Positions 1 to 7,681 of a DNA stretch of 64,000 bases are shown in pieces (the first letter of the stretch is position 1; every line of letters starts with the position of its first letter). The position numbers and the translations under genes were made by a program. The DNA comes from Streptomyces sp. H39-S7. Lineage in GTDB: Bacteria; Actinomycetota; Actinomycetes; Streptomycetales; Streptomycetaceae. The notes under the pieces were generated by a model that did no database searches, was not told the DNA's origin, and saw nothing but the letters and a program-made list of their open reading frames with translations. Location: assembly GCF_027158205.1 (NCBI RefSeq), contig NZ_JAPVLU010000016.1, positions 1 through 64,000 of the forward strand, given 5' to 3'.

Positions 1-855
1 CGCCGGCACCGTGGTCGGCCGGCGCCGGCGCCGGCGCTGCCACTCGGCGAGCAGGCCGAGCGGGTCGTGCTCGTCCTGGACCAGGGCGAGCGCGCGGCCG
101 GCGTCGGCGGTCTGCGGCCCGGCCGCGGCCAGCAGCCAGGCGACGGCGTCGGCGTAGGCACCGGGGTGGAGTTCGGCGACGCTCGACGGGGTCCGCTCCG
201 GCGGCCCGCCGGGGTACAGCTCGGCCAGGTCCTCCAGCAGGGCGTGCAGCAGCAGCGGGTTGCCGGCGGTCGCCGCGGCGAGGCCGGACGGCGGGTCGCC
301 GCCGAGCCGCTCACGGGCGATCGCGTCGACCGACGGCCCGCTCAGCGGCGGCAGTCGCACCGTGTGGACGAGCGAGGGGGCCAGGCCCCAGGCGATGCCG
401 CGCGGGGCGGCCGTCATGTCGTACTGGTGACGCTCGGTCAGGATCAGCAGCAGCGGCAGCCGGTCGAGCCGGGGCGCCAGCCGCCCGAACCAGGCGCGCG
501 AGGCCGGGTCCGCCAGGTGGACGTCGTCGACGGCCAGCGCGAGCGGCACGCCGCCGGGTGACAGTTCGTCGATGGACGCGGCCTCGGGGGCGCCGTCCAG
601 CAGCCGGTGCACGACGGCCGGCACGCCGTCCGCGTCCCGGTCATGCTCCGCGCAGCGGGTCCGCCGGACGTCCAGGCCCCGCCGCCGGGCGAGTTCGGCC
701 GCGGCGTCCAGGAGGGCGGTCCTGCCGCTGCCGGTGCCGCCGCGCACCACCAGCAGAGCGCCGGCGCCCGCCTCGGCCCGCTGGGCGAGGCGCGCCGCGA
801 CGGCCAGCTGGCCGTCGCGTTCCCGCAGACCGAGCTGCTCCCCCACCGTGGCCAC
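1..855 (-). CDS. LuxR-family/STAND ATPase regulator, N-terminal part (cut by window edge)
   Basis: This is the 5' part of a large AAA/STAND-type transcriptional regulator; 285 codons are inside the window and the gene continues past base 1. A Walker A motif (GGTGSGRT) lies near residue 40 and a Walker B-like stretch (LALAVDDVH) near residue 110. These are typical of the ATP-binding N-terminus of large LuxR (LAL-type) regulators, whose C-terminal HTH would lie outside the window. I chose the GTG at 855 because GGAAGGGG sits just upstream on the same strand. It is divergent from the small lipoprotein gene. The HTH is not visible, so assignment to LuxR rather than another STAND family is inferred from family architecture. 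Confidence 0.7.
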   Translation of the reverse strand, partial: MATVGEQLGLRERDGQLAVAARLAQRAEAGAGALLVVRGGTGSGRTALLDAAAELARRRGLDVRRTRCAEHDRDADGVPAVVHRLLDGAPEAASIDELSPGGVPLALAVDDVHLADPASRAWFGRLAPRLDRLPLLLILTERHQYDMTAAPRGIAWGLAPSLVHTVRLPPLSGPSVDAIARERLGGDPPSGLAAATAGNPLLLHALLEDLAELYPGGPPERTPSSVAELHPGAYADAVAWLLAAAGPQTADAGRALALVQDEHDPLGLLAEWQRRRRRRPTTVPA

Positions 856-990
856 CGCACCCCTTCCGCCGCCGCGGTCCCAGGATATGCCGTGGTGTTG
901 TCGTGGTTGATCTCGTGGTGGTCCACGATGGCCGGGCACCCCCGGTCCGGGCACTGTGGAGCTTGTAGCCGATCCACCGGGGGACCCCTC

Positions 991-1185
991 ATGCACAGGC
1001 CGAGCCTGCCCACCGCGGTAAGCCTGGCCGTGCTTGCCCTCTCCGTGTTCGTGCTGGTGACGGCGTGCGGCGCCACCAAGGACGCCGCCCGTCCGTCACC
1101 GACCCAGGACCTGCCGGGACACGCCTCCACGGCCAGGCCCGGCACGGCGCTGTCCGTGATGTTCGCGACGGTGCCGTCGCGTTAG
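991..1185 (+). CDS. small lipoprotein, unknown function
   Basis: A 64-residue protein with a charged start (MHR), a hydrophobic segment (residues 8-24) and a lipobox-like VTAC around residue 26. It is therefore probably a lipid-anchored protein exported by Sec. The mature part is about 39 residues, rich in Ala, Pro, Ser and Thr, with no recognisable domain. The upstream Shine-Dalgarno is weak. It ends just before a strong hairpin shared with the convergent amidohydrolase gene. Function unknown; whether it is expressed is uncertain. Confidence 0.5.
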   Translation: MHRPSLPTAVSLAVLALSVFVLVTACGATKDAARPSPTQDLPGHASTARPGTALSVMFATVPSR

Positions 1186-1223
1186 GGACGCGACCCGGAC
1201 CGCGACCGCGGTCCCCACAGTCT

Positions 1224-1263
1224 TCCGGCGGCGGGGTTCTCCCCCGTATTCCCCGCCGCCGGA
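1224..1263. terminator. bidirectional hairpin terminator
   Basis: Perfect 13-bp arms, TCCGGCGGCGGGG at 1224-1236 and its complement at 1251-1263, with a 14-nt loop. It lies between the convergent lipoprotein gene and the end of the amidohydrolase operon, so it can serve both directions. There is no U-tract, as is usual in high-GC actinomycetes. Confidence 0.75.
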
Positions 1264-1288
1264 GGTAACTCCCCGGCTGCCGCCGCCG

Positions 1289-2536
1289 TCACCACACGCG
1301 GACCGAGCCTCCCGGTGCGAACGCCGGGCTGGTCGCGTCGGCGGGCGGCTCCTTCAGCGGCTCGGCGATCTCCGCCACCGTGGGTCCGGACTTCGCGGCG
1401 ACCGCGTCCAGCAGCCCCAGGTCGAAACCGTAGACGCGGGCCGCGTTGCCGCCGGCCATCGCGGCGACCTCCTCGGCCGGCAGCCCGGCGAACGCGATCC
1501 GCAGGCCCTCCCTGGTGTAGGGGTACGTGCCCTCGTCGTGCGGGTAGTCGCTGCCCCACATGATCTTCTCCAGGCCGATCCGGTCGCGCAGCGGCACCTC
1601 GTGGGGGCGCATGAAGCTCGCGCCGACGAAGCAGTTGTCCCGCCAGACGGCCCGTGGGCCCTTGCCCATCGAATCGGCCAGCCCGGTACCGAACTTGGCC
1701 TCGGCGGTGGCCGCCCGGGTCGCGGCACTGACCAGCCGCCCGTGGTAGTACTCCAGCATGTCGAGCACGGCGGGGATCCACCCCGAGCCCTGCTCGGTGA
1801 GGACCAGCCGCAGCCCGGGATGGCGCTGGAACGCCCCGCCGAAGATCAGGTGCCACAGCGCCCGGTGCGAGAACCACGTCGTCTCGACCATGAAGACCGC
1901 GCGCGCCGCCGGTTCGTCGCCGAGCGGCGGGGAGGCCGAGCCGCCGTGGTGGTTCACCGGTACGTCCAGCTCGTCGCAGACCGCCCAGAGCGGGTCGTAG
2001 ACGCCCGAGTACAGCTCGGGGACGCCGGAGCCCGGTGGCGCTCCCGGCAGCAGGATGCCGCCGGTCAGCCCGTGCTCCTTGGCCCACCGCACCTCGCGGA
2101 CCGCCGCGTCCACGTCGTTGAGGAGGATCTGCGCGACGCCCGCGCGCCGGCCGGGGGCCCGCGCGCAGAAGTCGGCGAGCCAGCGGTTGTGGGCGCGCAG
2201 CCCGGCCCAGCGCAGCGCGAACTCCTCCTTCGTGGGCGCGGGGGCCAGCAGCGAGCCACTGGGGAAGAACGGCGGCACGGTGTTGGGGAAGACGACCTCG
2301 GCGACGATGCCGTCCGCCTCCAGCTCCGCGAGCCGGCGGTCGGAGTCCCAGTTGCGCGGCGCCTCGGGGGCGATCAGGTCCTCGTACGGGTTGACATACG
2401 TGGCCGCCCACGCGTCGAACTCCTCGTGGTGGCCGCTCTCCAGGTACGGCCGGTAGTCGAGCAGGTCGGCGCCGGCGTGGCAGTCCGCCGAGATCACCGT
2501 GTAGCGGTCGTCGGGACCGGGAGCGGGGGTCGTCAT
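1289..2536 (-). CDS. amidohydrolase-2 family metal-dependent hydrolase/decarboxylase (second paralogue)
   Basis: A 415-residue TIM-barrel enzyme of the amidohydrolase-2 superfamily, which includes ACMSD-like decarboxylases and C-C or amide hydrolases. Metal-ligand-type motifs are visible: DCHAG near the N-terminus, NHHGGSAS mid-protein and WGSDYPHDEG near residue 330. The substrate cannot be read from sequence. It is the last gene of a four-gene operon: its ATG overlaps the TGA of the upstream paralogue by 4 nt, so the two are probably translated together. It shares many motif positions with that neighbour (DCHAG, AEVVFP, HNRWLA, GSD-PH), indicating a tandem duplication that has diverged. It probably acts cytoplasmically; no signal peptide is seen. 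Confidence 0.85.
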   Translation of the reverse strand: MTTPAPGPDDRYTVISADCHAGADLLDYRPYLESGHHEEFDAWAATYVNPYEDLIAPEAPRNWDSDRRLAELEADGIVAEVVFPNTVPPFFPSGSLLAPAPTKEEFALRWAGLRAHNRWLADFCARAPGRRAGVAQILLNDVDAAVREVRWAKEHGLTGGILLPGAPPGSGVPELYSGVYDPLWAVCDELDVPVNHHGGSASPPLGDEPAARAVFMVETTWFSHRALWHLIFGGAFQRHPGLRLVLTEQGSGWIPAVLDMLEYYHGRLVSAATRAATAEAKFGTGLADSMGKGPRAVWRDNCFVGASFMRPHEVPLRDRIGLEKIMWGSDYPHDEGTYPYTREGLRIAFAGLPAEEVAAMAGGNAARVYGFDLGLLDAVAAKSGPTVAEIAEPLKEPPADATSPAFAPGGSVRVW

Positions 2537-3819
2537 GTGCCCGCCTCCATCCCGACATACGGGAAGTCGTGCCCGGTCAGCCAGTGCCGTCCGGTGTCGC
2601 GGGCGCGCGCCCAGGACGCCTCGACGGCCGACTGGTCGTCCGGCTGGCCCAGTTCCGCCGGGGTCGGGCCGATGCGGCGGGCGATCGGCGCCAGCGCCCC
2701 GGTGTCGAACCCGAAGACCTCCGCGGCGGCCAGCCCCAGCATCTGCCGGGTCTCGGTCACCGGGATGTCGTGGAAGGTGTTCCGCAGCCACTCCCGGGTC
2801 GCGGGCCAGGTCCCCTCCGGGTGCGGGAAGTCGCTGCCCCACAGGATGTTGCCGACCCCGATCTCGTAGCGCTGGGCCAGCTCGCGCCGCTTGGTGTTGG
2901 TCGCGCAGATGAAGACCTGGCGGTCCAGGTACTCGCTCGGCGGCCGCTTCAGTTCGGCGAACGGGGAGAGCTTCTTGCCGCCGTGCGCGCCGAGATAGAG
3001 CCGGTCCATGAACCACAGCTGGTTCGGCAGCCACCAGCAGCCGGACTCGGCGATGCCGAACTTCAGCCCGGGGAAGCGCTCGAAGACGCCGGCCCACAGC
3101 AGGAACCACAGCGGCCGGGACGGCCAGAACGTCACCTCGCTGACGTAGATGCCCAGGTGGTCCCCGTACTCGTGGTGCGGGGCCGACCCGGAGTGGGTCA
3201 CGATCGGCATCTCCAGTTCCTGCGCCACCGCCCATACAGGGTCGTAACGGGCGTCGTGGTAGGCCGCTTTGTCGACCCACCGGGCGGGGATCATCAGGGC
3301 GCCCAGGCCGGACGCCTTCGCCCTGCGGACCTCGGCCACCACCGCGTCGATCTCGCCGGTGATGGGCAGCAGCGCCACCCCGCAGCGGCGCTCGGGGCTG
3401 CGTTCGGCGCAGAACTCCGCCAGCCAGCGGTTGTGCGCCTGCGCGCCCGCCATGCCCAGCGCGGGGTCCTGGTCGCCGGAGAGCCCGAGGCCCACCCCGA
3501 AGGGCGCGGCGGTCTGGCTGTCGACGGCGTCGGCGTCGGGGAAGACGACCTCGGCCGCCACCCCGTCGCCGTCGAGCTCCTTGTCGCGCTGCGCGCTGTC
3601 CCAGCCGCCGCGCAGCCCTTCCTCGTTGTCGCTGAACCACTTCTGGGCGAACGCCTCGTTGCGCACCCCGAGCCGCGTCATCGCCTCGCGGCGCGCCTGG
3701 CGCTGCCCGAGGAACGCGTCGAACTCCGCGTGGAACGCACTGTCGAGATACGGCCGGTACTGCTCCGTCGGCAGGCCCGCGTGGCAGTCCGAGGAGATGA
3801 TCAGGTACGGATCCGTCAT
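2533..3819 (-). CDS. amidohydrolase-2 family metal-dependent hydrolase/decarboxylase (first paralogue)
   Basis: A 428-residue amidohydrolase-2 protein. It has SSDCHAG at the N-terminus, a mid-protein His motif (VTHSGSAPHH) and WGSDFPHPEG near residue 330, the expected metal and catalytic positions of this TIM-barrel family. It carries an extra insert relative to its neighbour in the first 90 residues (a charged stretch around residues 38-75). The start is well supported: AGGAG lies a few bases upstream of the ATG at 3819. The stop overlaps the next gene's start (ATGA). Two such paralogues in one operon may form a heteromeric enzyme or act on successive intermediates; that is inference. Substrate unknown. 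Confidence 0.85.
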   Translation of the reverse strand: MTDPYLIISSDCHAGLPTEQYRPYLDSAFHAEFDAFLGQRQARREAMTRLGVRNEAFAQKWFSDNEEGLRGGWDSAQRDKELDGDGVAAEVVFPDADAVDSQTAAPFGVGLGLSGDQDPALGMAGAQAHNRWLAEFCAERSPERRCGVALLPITGEIDAVVAEVRRAKASGLGALMIPARWVDKAAYHDARYDPVWAVAQELEMPIVTHSGSAPHHEYGDHLGIYVSEVTFWPSRPLWFLLWAGVFERFPGLKFGIAESGCWWLPNQLWFMDRLYLGAHGGKKLSPFAELKRPPSEYLDRQVFICATNTKRRELAQRYEIGVGNILWGSDFPHPEGTWPATREWLRNTFHDIPVTETRQMLGLAAAEVFGFDTGALAPIARRIGPTPAELGQPDDQSAVEASWARARDTGRHWLTGHDFPYVGMEAGT

Positions 3820-3839
3820 GGTGTCTCCTGTCCCCTCGT

Positions 3840-4724
3840 TCAGTCGAGGATGAAGTTCTCCAGGTAGCCCGGGTCGGCCCGGTCGAGCATCGACCGCGAG
3901 CGCGCCCTGATCTGGGCGTCGCTGCGGTCGCTGGCCGGCAGCATCCAGAAGCGGCCGGCGCGGATGCCGTCCACCACGAAGGCGGCGACCTCCTCCAAGG
4001 GGGTGAACGCCACCTCGTGCCCGGCCTCCTTCATCGCGGCCTCCCACTGGTCGAGGCTGCGGTAGGGGGTGCGGCGGGGCGCGGACTTGGCGTACCGCTC
4101 GGGGCGGTTGCGGTGCGACTCCCACAGGCCGGTGCGGAGCATGTGGGGGCCGGGGAAGAGCACGGAGGCGCCGACGGCCGCCCGCTCGGCCTTGAGGTGC
4201 GCGTACAGCGACTCCGTCATCGTCACCACGGCGGCCTTGGTGACGGCGTACACCGACGCGGTCGGGAGCGGGGCGATCCCGCCGTCGCCCGACGAGGTGT
4301 TGACGACGTGTCCGGGCTCACCGGCCGCGAGCATCCGGGGCAGGAACGCCTGGATGCCGTGGAAGACCCCCCACACGTTGACGGAGAACGCCCACTGCCA
4401 GTCCTTGGGGTCGTGCTCCCACATCCGGCCCTCGGCCCCGGAACCGACCCCGGCGTTGTTGCACAGCACGTGGACGGCGCCGAAGGCCCGGTACGCGGCC
4501 TCGGCGAGCGCTTCGACGGACGCGCGGTCGCTCACGTCGGTGAGCTGCCCGACGGCCTCGGCGCCGTTCTCGCGCAGCCGCCCGACGGCCTTGTCGAGCG
4601 CGCCCTCCTCCACGTCGGCGAGGACCACCCGCAGCCCTTCCGCGGCGAACCGTTCCGCCATGGCGTACCCGATGCCGCTCGCGGCGCCGGTCACCACGGC
4701 CGTCTGTCCGGCCAGCAGCTCCAT
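3840..4724 (-). CDS. short-chain dehydrogenase/reductase (classical SDR)
   Basis: A 294-residue NAD(P)-dependent oxidoreductase. It has the Rossmann motif TGAASGIG at residues 12-19, the NNAG motif, a Ser in the VNTSSGDGG segment and the catalytic YAVTK, so the full SDR catalytic set is present. It is somewhat longer than a typical 250-residue SDR, with an additional C-terminal helix region. It sits in the operon between the acetoacetate-decarboxylase-like gene (4-nt ATGA overlap) and the first amidohydrolase (20-nt gap). It probably oxidises or reduces a hydroxyl/keto group in the same pathway; substrate unknown. Confidence 0.88.
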   Translation of the reverse strand: MELLAGQTAVVTGAASGIGYAMAERFAAEGLRVVLADVEEGALDKAVGRLRENGAEAVGQLTDVSDRASVEALAEAAYRAFGAVHVLCNNAGVGSGAEGRMWEHDPKDWQWAFSVNVWGVFHGIQAFLPRMLAAGEPGHVVNTSSGDGGIAPLPTASVYAVTKAAVVTMTESLYAHLKAERAAVGASVLFPGPHMLRTGLWESHRNRPERYAKSAPRRTPYRSLDQWEAAMKEAGHEVAFTPLEEVAAFVVDGIRAGRFWMLPASDRSDAQIRARSRSMLDRADPGYLENFILD

Positions 4725-5518
4725 CAGGCCTCCCGGTGGGGCGCGTCGAGGATCTGCTGGACGTCGTCGTAGCGCTGGTGGATGTAGGGCAGCAGCGCCT
4801 GTGCGCTGACCCGTTCGACGACCTGGCCCGACTGGTCGCTGGTCTTCTCGCCGAGGGTGATCCCGACGAGGCGGCGCACCGTGAGGTCGGCGACCGGGTC
4901 GTAGGCGGACTCGCGCAGCACCACGCTGCCGGTCACCGCTTCGAGCTTGCGCACCCGTTCGTGCCGGGTGCAGCGCACGAGCACCGGGTCGCCGTCGAAG
5001 CCGTTGCCGTCGACCGCCGGGAGGAACTTGAAGTAGAAGTCGGTCTTCTCGGTGACGTCCGGCAGCGGCAGCGCGCCGCTGACCGCGCCGGCGACCTCGA
5101 CGAACGCGATGCCGTGCCGGGCCAGTCTGGCCATCACGACGTCGCCGACCCGCTCCACGGCGACCTCGCCGAGCTTCTTCGGCTCGCCGAAGACCTCCCG
5201 GCCGCCGATCAGCGCCCGTTCGGTCGTCATGGGCATCACCAGCGGGTACCAGCCCTCGACGCCGTCGTGCCGGGCGGAGACCGCGACGGAGCCGGCGCCC
5301 AGCGGGTGCCCGAACAGGTCGACGCGGCTGATGTTCGCCCGTACCAGGGGCCGTTCCCCCGGCTTGAGCGGCGGCGGCAGGACCTGCGCCACCACGTCCG
5401 GGTCGGTCTCCCAGACCGCCACCACCCCGGTGGACCAGATGTCGGGGAGCCTGCCGCCGGCCGCCTTCGCCGCCCGCATCTCCGCTTCGCTCCGCGGGCC
5501 GTACCGTACTCGCGCCAT
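4724..5518 (-). CDS. acetoacetate decarboxylase-family protein
   Basis: A 264-residue member of the acetoacetate decarboxylase (ADC) fold. The motif EVFGEPKKLGE (about residues 108-118) corresponds to the ADC active-site stretch in which a lysine forms a Schiff base with beta-keto acids, so the key lysine pair is kept. Members of this family also act as aldolase/dehydratase-like enzymes, so decarboxylation is not certain. I chose the ATG at 5518 because GAAGGGCGG precedes it; upstream in-frame ATGs at 5539 and 5548 lack a ribosome site. It is the first gene of the operon, divergent from the TetR gene. Confidence 0.8.
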   Translation of the reverse strand: MARVRYGPRSEAEMRAAKAAGGRLPDIWSTGVVAVWETDPDVVAQVLPPPLKPGERPLVRANISRVDLFGHPLGAGSVAVSARHDGVEGWYPLVMPMTTERALIGGREVFGEPKKLGEVAVERVGDVVMARLARHGIAFVEVAGAVSGALPLPDVTEKTDFYFKFLPAVDGNGFDGDPVLVRCTRHERVRKLEAVTGSVVLRESAYDPVADLTVRRLVGITLGEKTSDQSGQVVERVSAQALLPYIHQRYDDVQQILDAPHREA

Positions 5519-5581
5519 GTCGTGCCGCCCTTCGTTCATGTCAGTCACACGGGTGAGTCATGAGGGAATCGGGACGAGCTC

Positions 5582-5596
5582 TGTAACACAGTTACA
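5582..5596. promoter_or_regulatory. palindromic operator, probable TetR-family binding site
   Basis: TGTAAC-ACA-GTTACA, a perfect palindrome with 6-bp arms and a 3-nt centre. It lies in the 129-bp gap between the divergent catabolic operon (start 5518) and the TetR gene (start 5648). Size and position fit an autoregulatory TetR operator that could control both promoters; binding is inferred. Confidence 0.7.
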
Positions 5597-5647
5597 CCGA
5601 CGCGCTCGAAGGGTAAATAGGCGTGCACGGTCCACAATGGGAGCACC

Positions 5648-6265
5648 ATGCCGCGCACCGCCCTGACCCGCGACGACGTACTCGACGCCGCTGCCGCGCT
5701 CGTCCGGCAGCTCGGCCCCGAGGCGCTGACCATGCGCAAGCTCGCGGCGGAACTGGGCACCGCGGTCACCTCGATCTACTGGCACGTGGGCAACCGCGAA
5801 TCGCTGCTCGACGAGCTGGTGGCCCGTACCGTGCGGGAGATGGGCGCCATCGCGCCCAGCGGCCGCGGCCCGCTCGACCGGGTGCTGTCCATCGCCCGCG
5901 CCCAGCGCCGGATGCTGCGCGACCGGCCGCATCTGATCGCGATGGTGCACGAACGGGGCCTGACCGAGCTGATGTTCCTCCCCGCCCAGCAGGCCCTGGT
6001 ACGTGAGCTGCACGACGCGGGGCTGCGCGGGGCGCGGGCCGCGGAGGCGCTGCGCGCCATCGAGTTCCACGTCATCGGCTTCGTCCTGGTCGAACGCAAC
6101 CGCGACCGTTCCCCCGCCCAGAGCCCCGCGGAACAGGACTTGTGGGACACCGCCGCGGCCGGCCACGACCCGGCGCTGGCCCGCGCGCTGGCCGCCCCGC
6201 CCGACCCCGAACGCCTCTTCACCACCACGACGCGCGCCCTGGTCGGCTCACTGCTGCGTATCTGA
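5648..6265 (+). CDS. TetR-family transcriptional regulator
   Basis: A 205-residue regulator. The N-terminal HTH (about residues 8-50) has the classical TetR pattern: LTRDDVLDAA, then LTMRKLAAELG, then SIYWHVGNRESLLDEL. The rest is an all-helical ligand-binding/dimerisation domain. The ATG follows GGGAGCACC. It is divergent from the ADC/SDR/amidohydrolase operon and separated from it by a palindrome, so it most likely represses that operon until an inducer, perhaps a substrate of the pathway, binds. Confidence 0.9.
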   Translation: MPRTALTRDDVLDAAAALVRQLGPEALTMRKLAAELGTAVTSIYWHVGNRESLLDELVARTVREMGAIAPSGRGPLDRVLSIARAQRRMLRDRPHLIAMVHERGLTELMFLPAQQALVRELHDAGLRGARAAEALRAIEFHVIGFVLVERNRDRSPAQSPAEQDLWDTAAAGHDPALARALAAPPDPERLFTTTTRALVGSLLRI

Positions 6266-6282
6266 GTGTCAGCGGCGCCCCC

Positions 6283-6288
6283 TATTCT
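6283..6288 (+). promoter_or_regulatory. -10 element (TATTCT) of a probable leaderless promoter
   Basis: TATTCT matches the actinobacterial TANNNT -10 pattern. A start of transcription 6-8 nt downstream would fall at about 6295-6297, on the second of two in-frame ATGs (6291 and 6297). No Shine-Dalgarno is present, so leaderless translation from 6297 is plausible. Confidence 0.45.
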
Positions 6289-6290
6289 CA

Positions 6291-7301
6291 ATGACCATGC
6301 TGGACAACCGCACCGAGCCGACCGCCTCCCCGTCCCCGTGGCCCGCCGCGTACCCGGACGGATATGCCGTGGTCGACGTCGAGACCACCGGTCTCGGCCG
6401 CGACGACCGGATAGTGTCCGCCGCCGTCTACCGGCTGGACGCCCGGGGCGAGGTCCAGGACCACTGGTACTCACCGGTCAACCCGCTGCGCGATCCCGGT
6501 CCGGTGTGGATCCACGGACTGACCAGCGCGATGCTCGCCGACGCCCCGCTCTTCCCGGAGATCGCCGCCGAGCTGGCCGAGCGGCTGGCCGGCCGGGTCC
6601 TCGTCGCCCACAACGCGGTCTTCGACTGGTCCATGCTGGCCCGCGAGTACGCGCGGGCGAAGTCCACCGCCCCGGTCGAGCAGCGGTTGTGCACGATCGT
6701 GCTGGCCAAGGAGCTCCGGCTGCCGCTGGCCAACCACAAGCTGGAGTCGCTGGCCGCGCACTACGGCGTCATCCAGCAGCGCGCCCACCACGCCCTGGAC
6801 GACGCGCGGGTGCTCGCCGAGGCGTTCCGCCCGAGCCTGCATCTGGCGGCCGCGGCCGGGCTGCCGCTGCCGCTGCACGCCTGCCGGGCGCTGACCGAAT
6901 GGGTCGAGGGAAGCGTGCCGGCGGCCCGCCCCGCGCCGGCCGGCGGATCGTACGGCTCCCAGCGCCCCGGCAGCTGGCGCCCCGCGCGCAAGCGGCCGTC
7001 CTGCCCGTACCCCAACCCGGGCCGGCTGGCGCCCGACGGTGCGCTCGCGCAGGGGATGCGGGTCGCGTTCTCCGGCGACACCGGGATCGACCGCGAGCTG
7101 CTGGAGGACCGCGCGACCGACGCCGGACTGCATGTCGCGTCCAGTGTCAGCCGGCTCACCAGCGTGCTCGTCACCAACGACCCGGACTCCCCCACCGGCA
7201 AGTCCGTCAAGGCCCGCGCGTTCGGCACCCCCGTCATCGACGAGCGGCGCTTCGCGGAACTCCTCAAGGCGGTGACCCCCGCGCCCGGGGTACACGGCTG
7301 A
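6291..7301 (+). CDS. DnaQ-like DEDDh 3'-5' exonuclease with C-terminal BRCT domain
   Basis: A 336-residue protein (334 from the second ATG). The N-terminal half is a DEDDh exonuclease: VVDVETTGLG (Asp29, Glu31), LVAHNAVFDWSML (Asp) and HHALDDARVLAEAF (His and Asp). This resembles the DNA polymerase III epsilon proofreading fold. A proline-rich linker (about residues 210-245) is followed by a BRCT-like domain (GMRVAFSGDTGIDRE, then TSVLVTND, then GTPVIDERRF). BRCT domains mediate protein-protein or DNA-end binding, so a DNA repair role is likely. The start lacks a ribosome site; see the -10 entry. It is only 25 nt downstream of the TetR gene but probably has its own promoter. Confidence 0.88.
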   Translation: MTMLDNRTEPTASPSPWPAAYPDGYAVVDVETTGLGRDDRIVSAAVYRLDARGEVQDHWYSPVNPLRDPGPVWIHGLTSAMLADAPLFPEIAAELAERLAGRVLVAHNAVFDWSMLAREYARAKSTAPVEQRLCTIVLAKELRLPLANHKLESLAAHYGVIQQRAHHALDDARVLAEAFRPSLHLAAAAGLPLPLHACRALTEWVEGSVPAARPAPAGGSYGSQRPGSWRPARKRPSCPYPNPGRLAPDGALAQGMRVAFSGDTGIDRELLEDRATDAGLHVASSVSRLTSVLVTNDPDSPTGKSVKARAFGTPVIDERRFAELLKAVTPAPGVHG

Positions 7302-7372
7302 TCGAGTGGCGCGGCGGCGACGCGCCCGGCCGCCTGTTGCCCGCCGCCCCGCCGCGGCGCAATCTGTGCCCC

Positions 7373-7624
7373 ATGGCCCGATGTGAAGTGTGCGGAAACG
7401 ACTACGTCATGAGCTTCGAGGTGCACGCCCAGGGGGCGGTGCACGTCTTCGACAGCTTCGAATGCGCCATCCACCGCATGGCGCCCATCTGTGAGCACTG
7501 CCGGGTGCAGATCGTCGGCCACGGCGTCGAGGCCGACGGCCAGTGGTACTGCAGCGCGCACTGCGCCAAGGCCGAGGGCGCGCACGGCGTCGTCGACCGT
7601 GTCGGCTCCGCCCCCACCTCCTGA
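7373..7624 (+). CDS. small Cys-rich, probable zinc-binding (metallothionein-like) protein
   Basis: An 83-residue protein with seven cysteines and several histidines arranged as Cys4-x2-Cys7, Cys31-x2-His34, Cys40-x2-Cys43 and Cys60-x2-His63/Cys64. The pattern suggests two small treble-clef or zinc-ribbon-like metal sites, similar to proteins annotated as prokaryotic metallothioneins. No ribosome site precedes the ATG at 7373. It sits between the exonuclease and SURF1 genes. Whether it buffers metal or is a structural zinc protein cannot be told. Confidence 0.75.
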   Translation: MARCEVCGNDYVMSFEVHAQGAVHVFDSFECAIHRMAPICEHCRVQIVGHGVEADGQWYCSAHCAKAEGAHGVVDRVGSAPTS

Positions 7625-7669
7625 TCCGTCCCCCCTCGACCCGCTATCGGCAGGCATCCCGCGACCGAG

Positions 7670-7675
7670 TACGGT
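7670..7675 (+). promoter_or_regulatory. -10 element (TACGGT) of a leaderless promoter for the SURF1 gene
   Basis: TACGGT fits TANNNT and ends 6 nt before the GTG at 7682, with no Shine-Dalgarno in between. This is the usual geometry of leaderless actinobacterial genes, where transcription starts on the start codon. Confidence 0.5.
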
Positions 7676-7681
7676 CGTGGG

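Noticed and set aside
1289-3640. Reading the second amidohydrolase as a 783-residue protein starting at 3640
   Set aside because: The extension overlaps the first amidohydrolase in another frame; the ATG at 2536 overlaps the neighbour's stop and gives the family's normal N-terminus.
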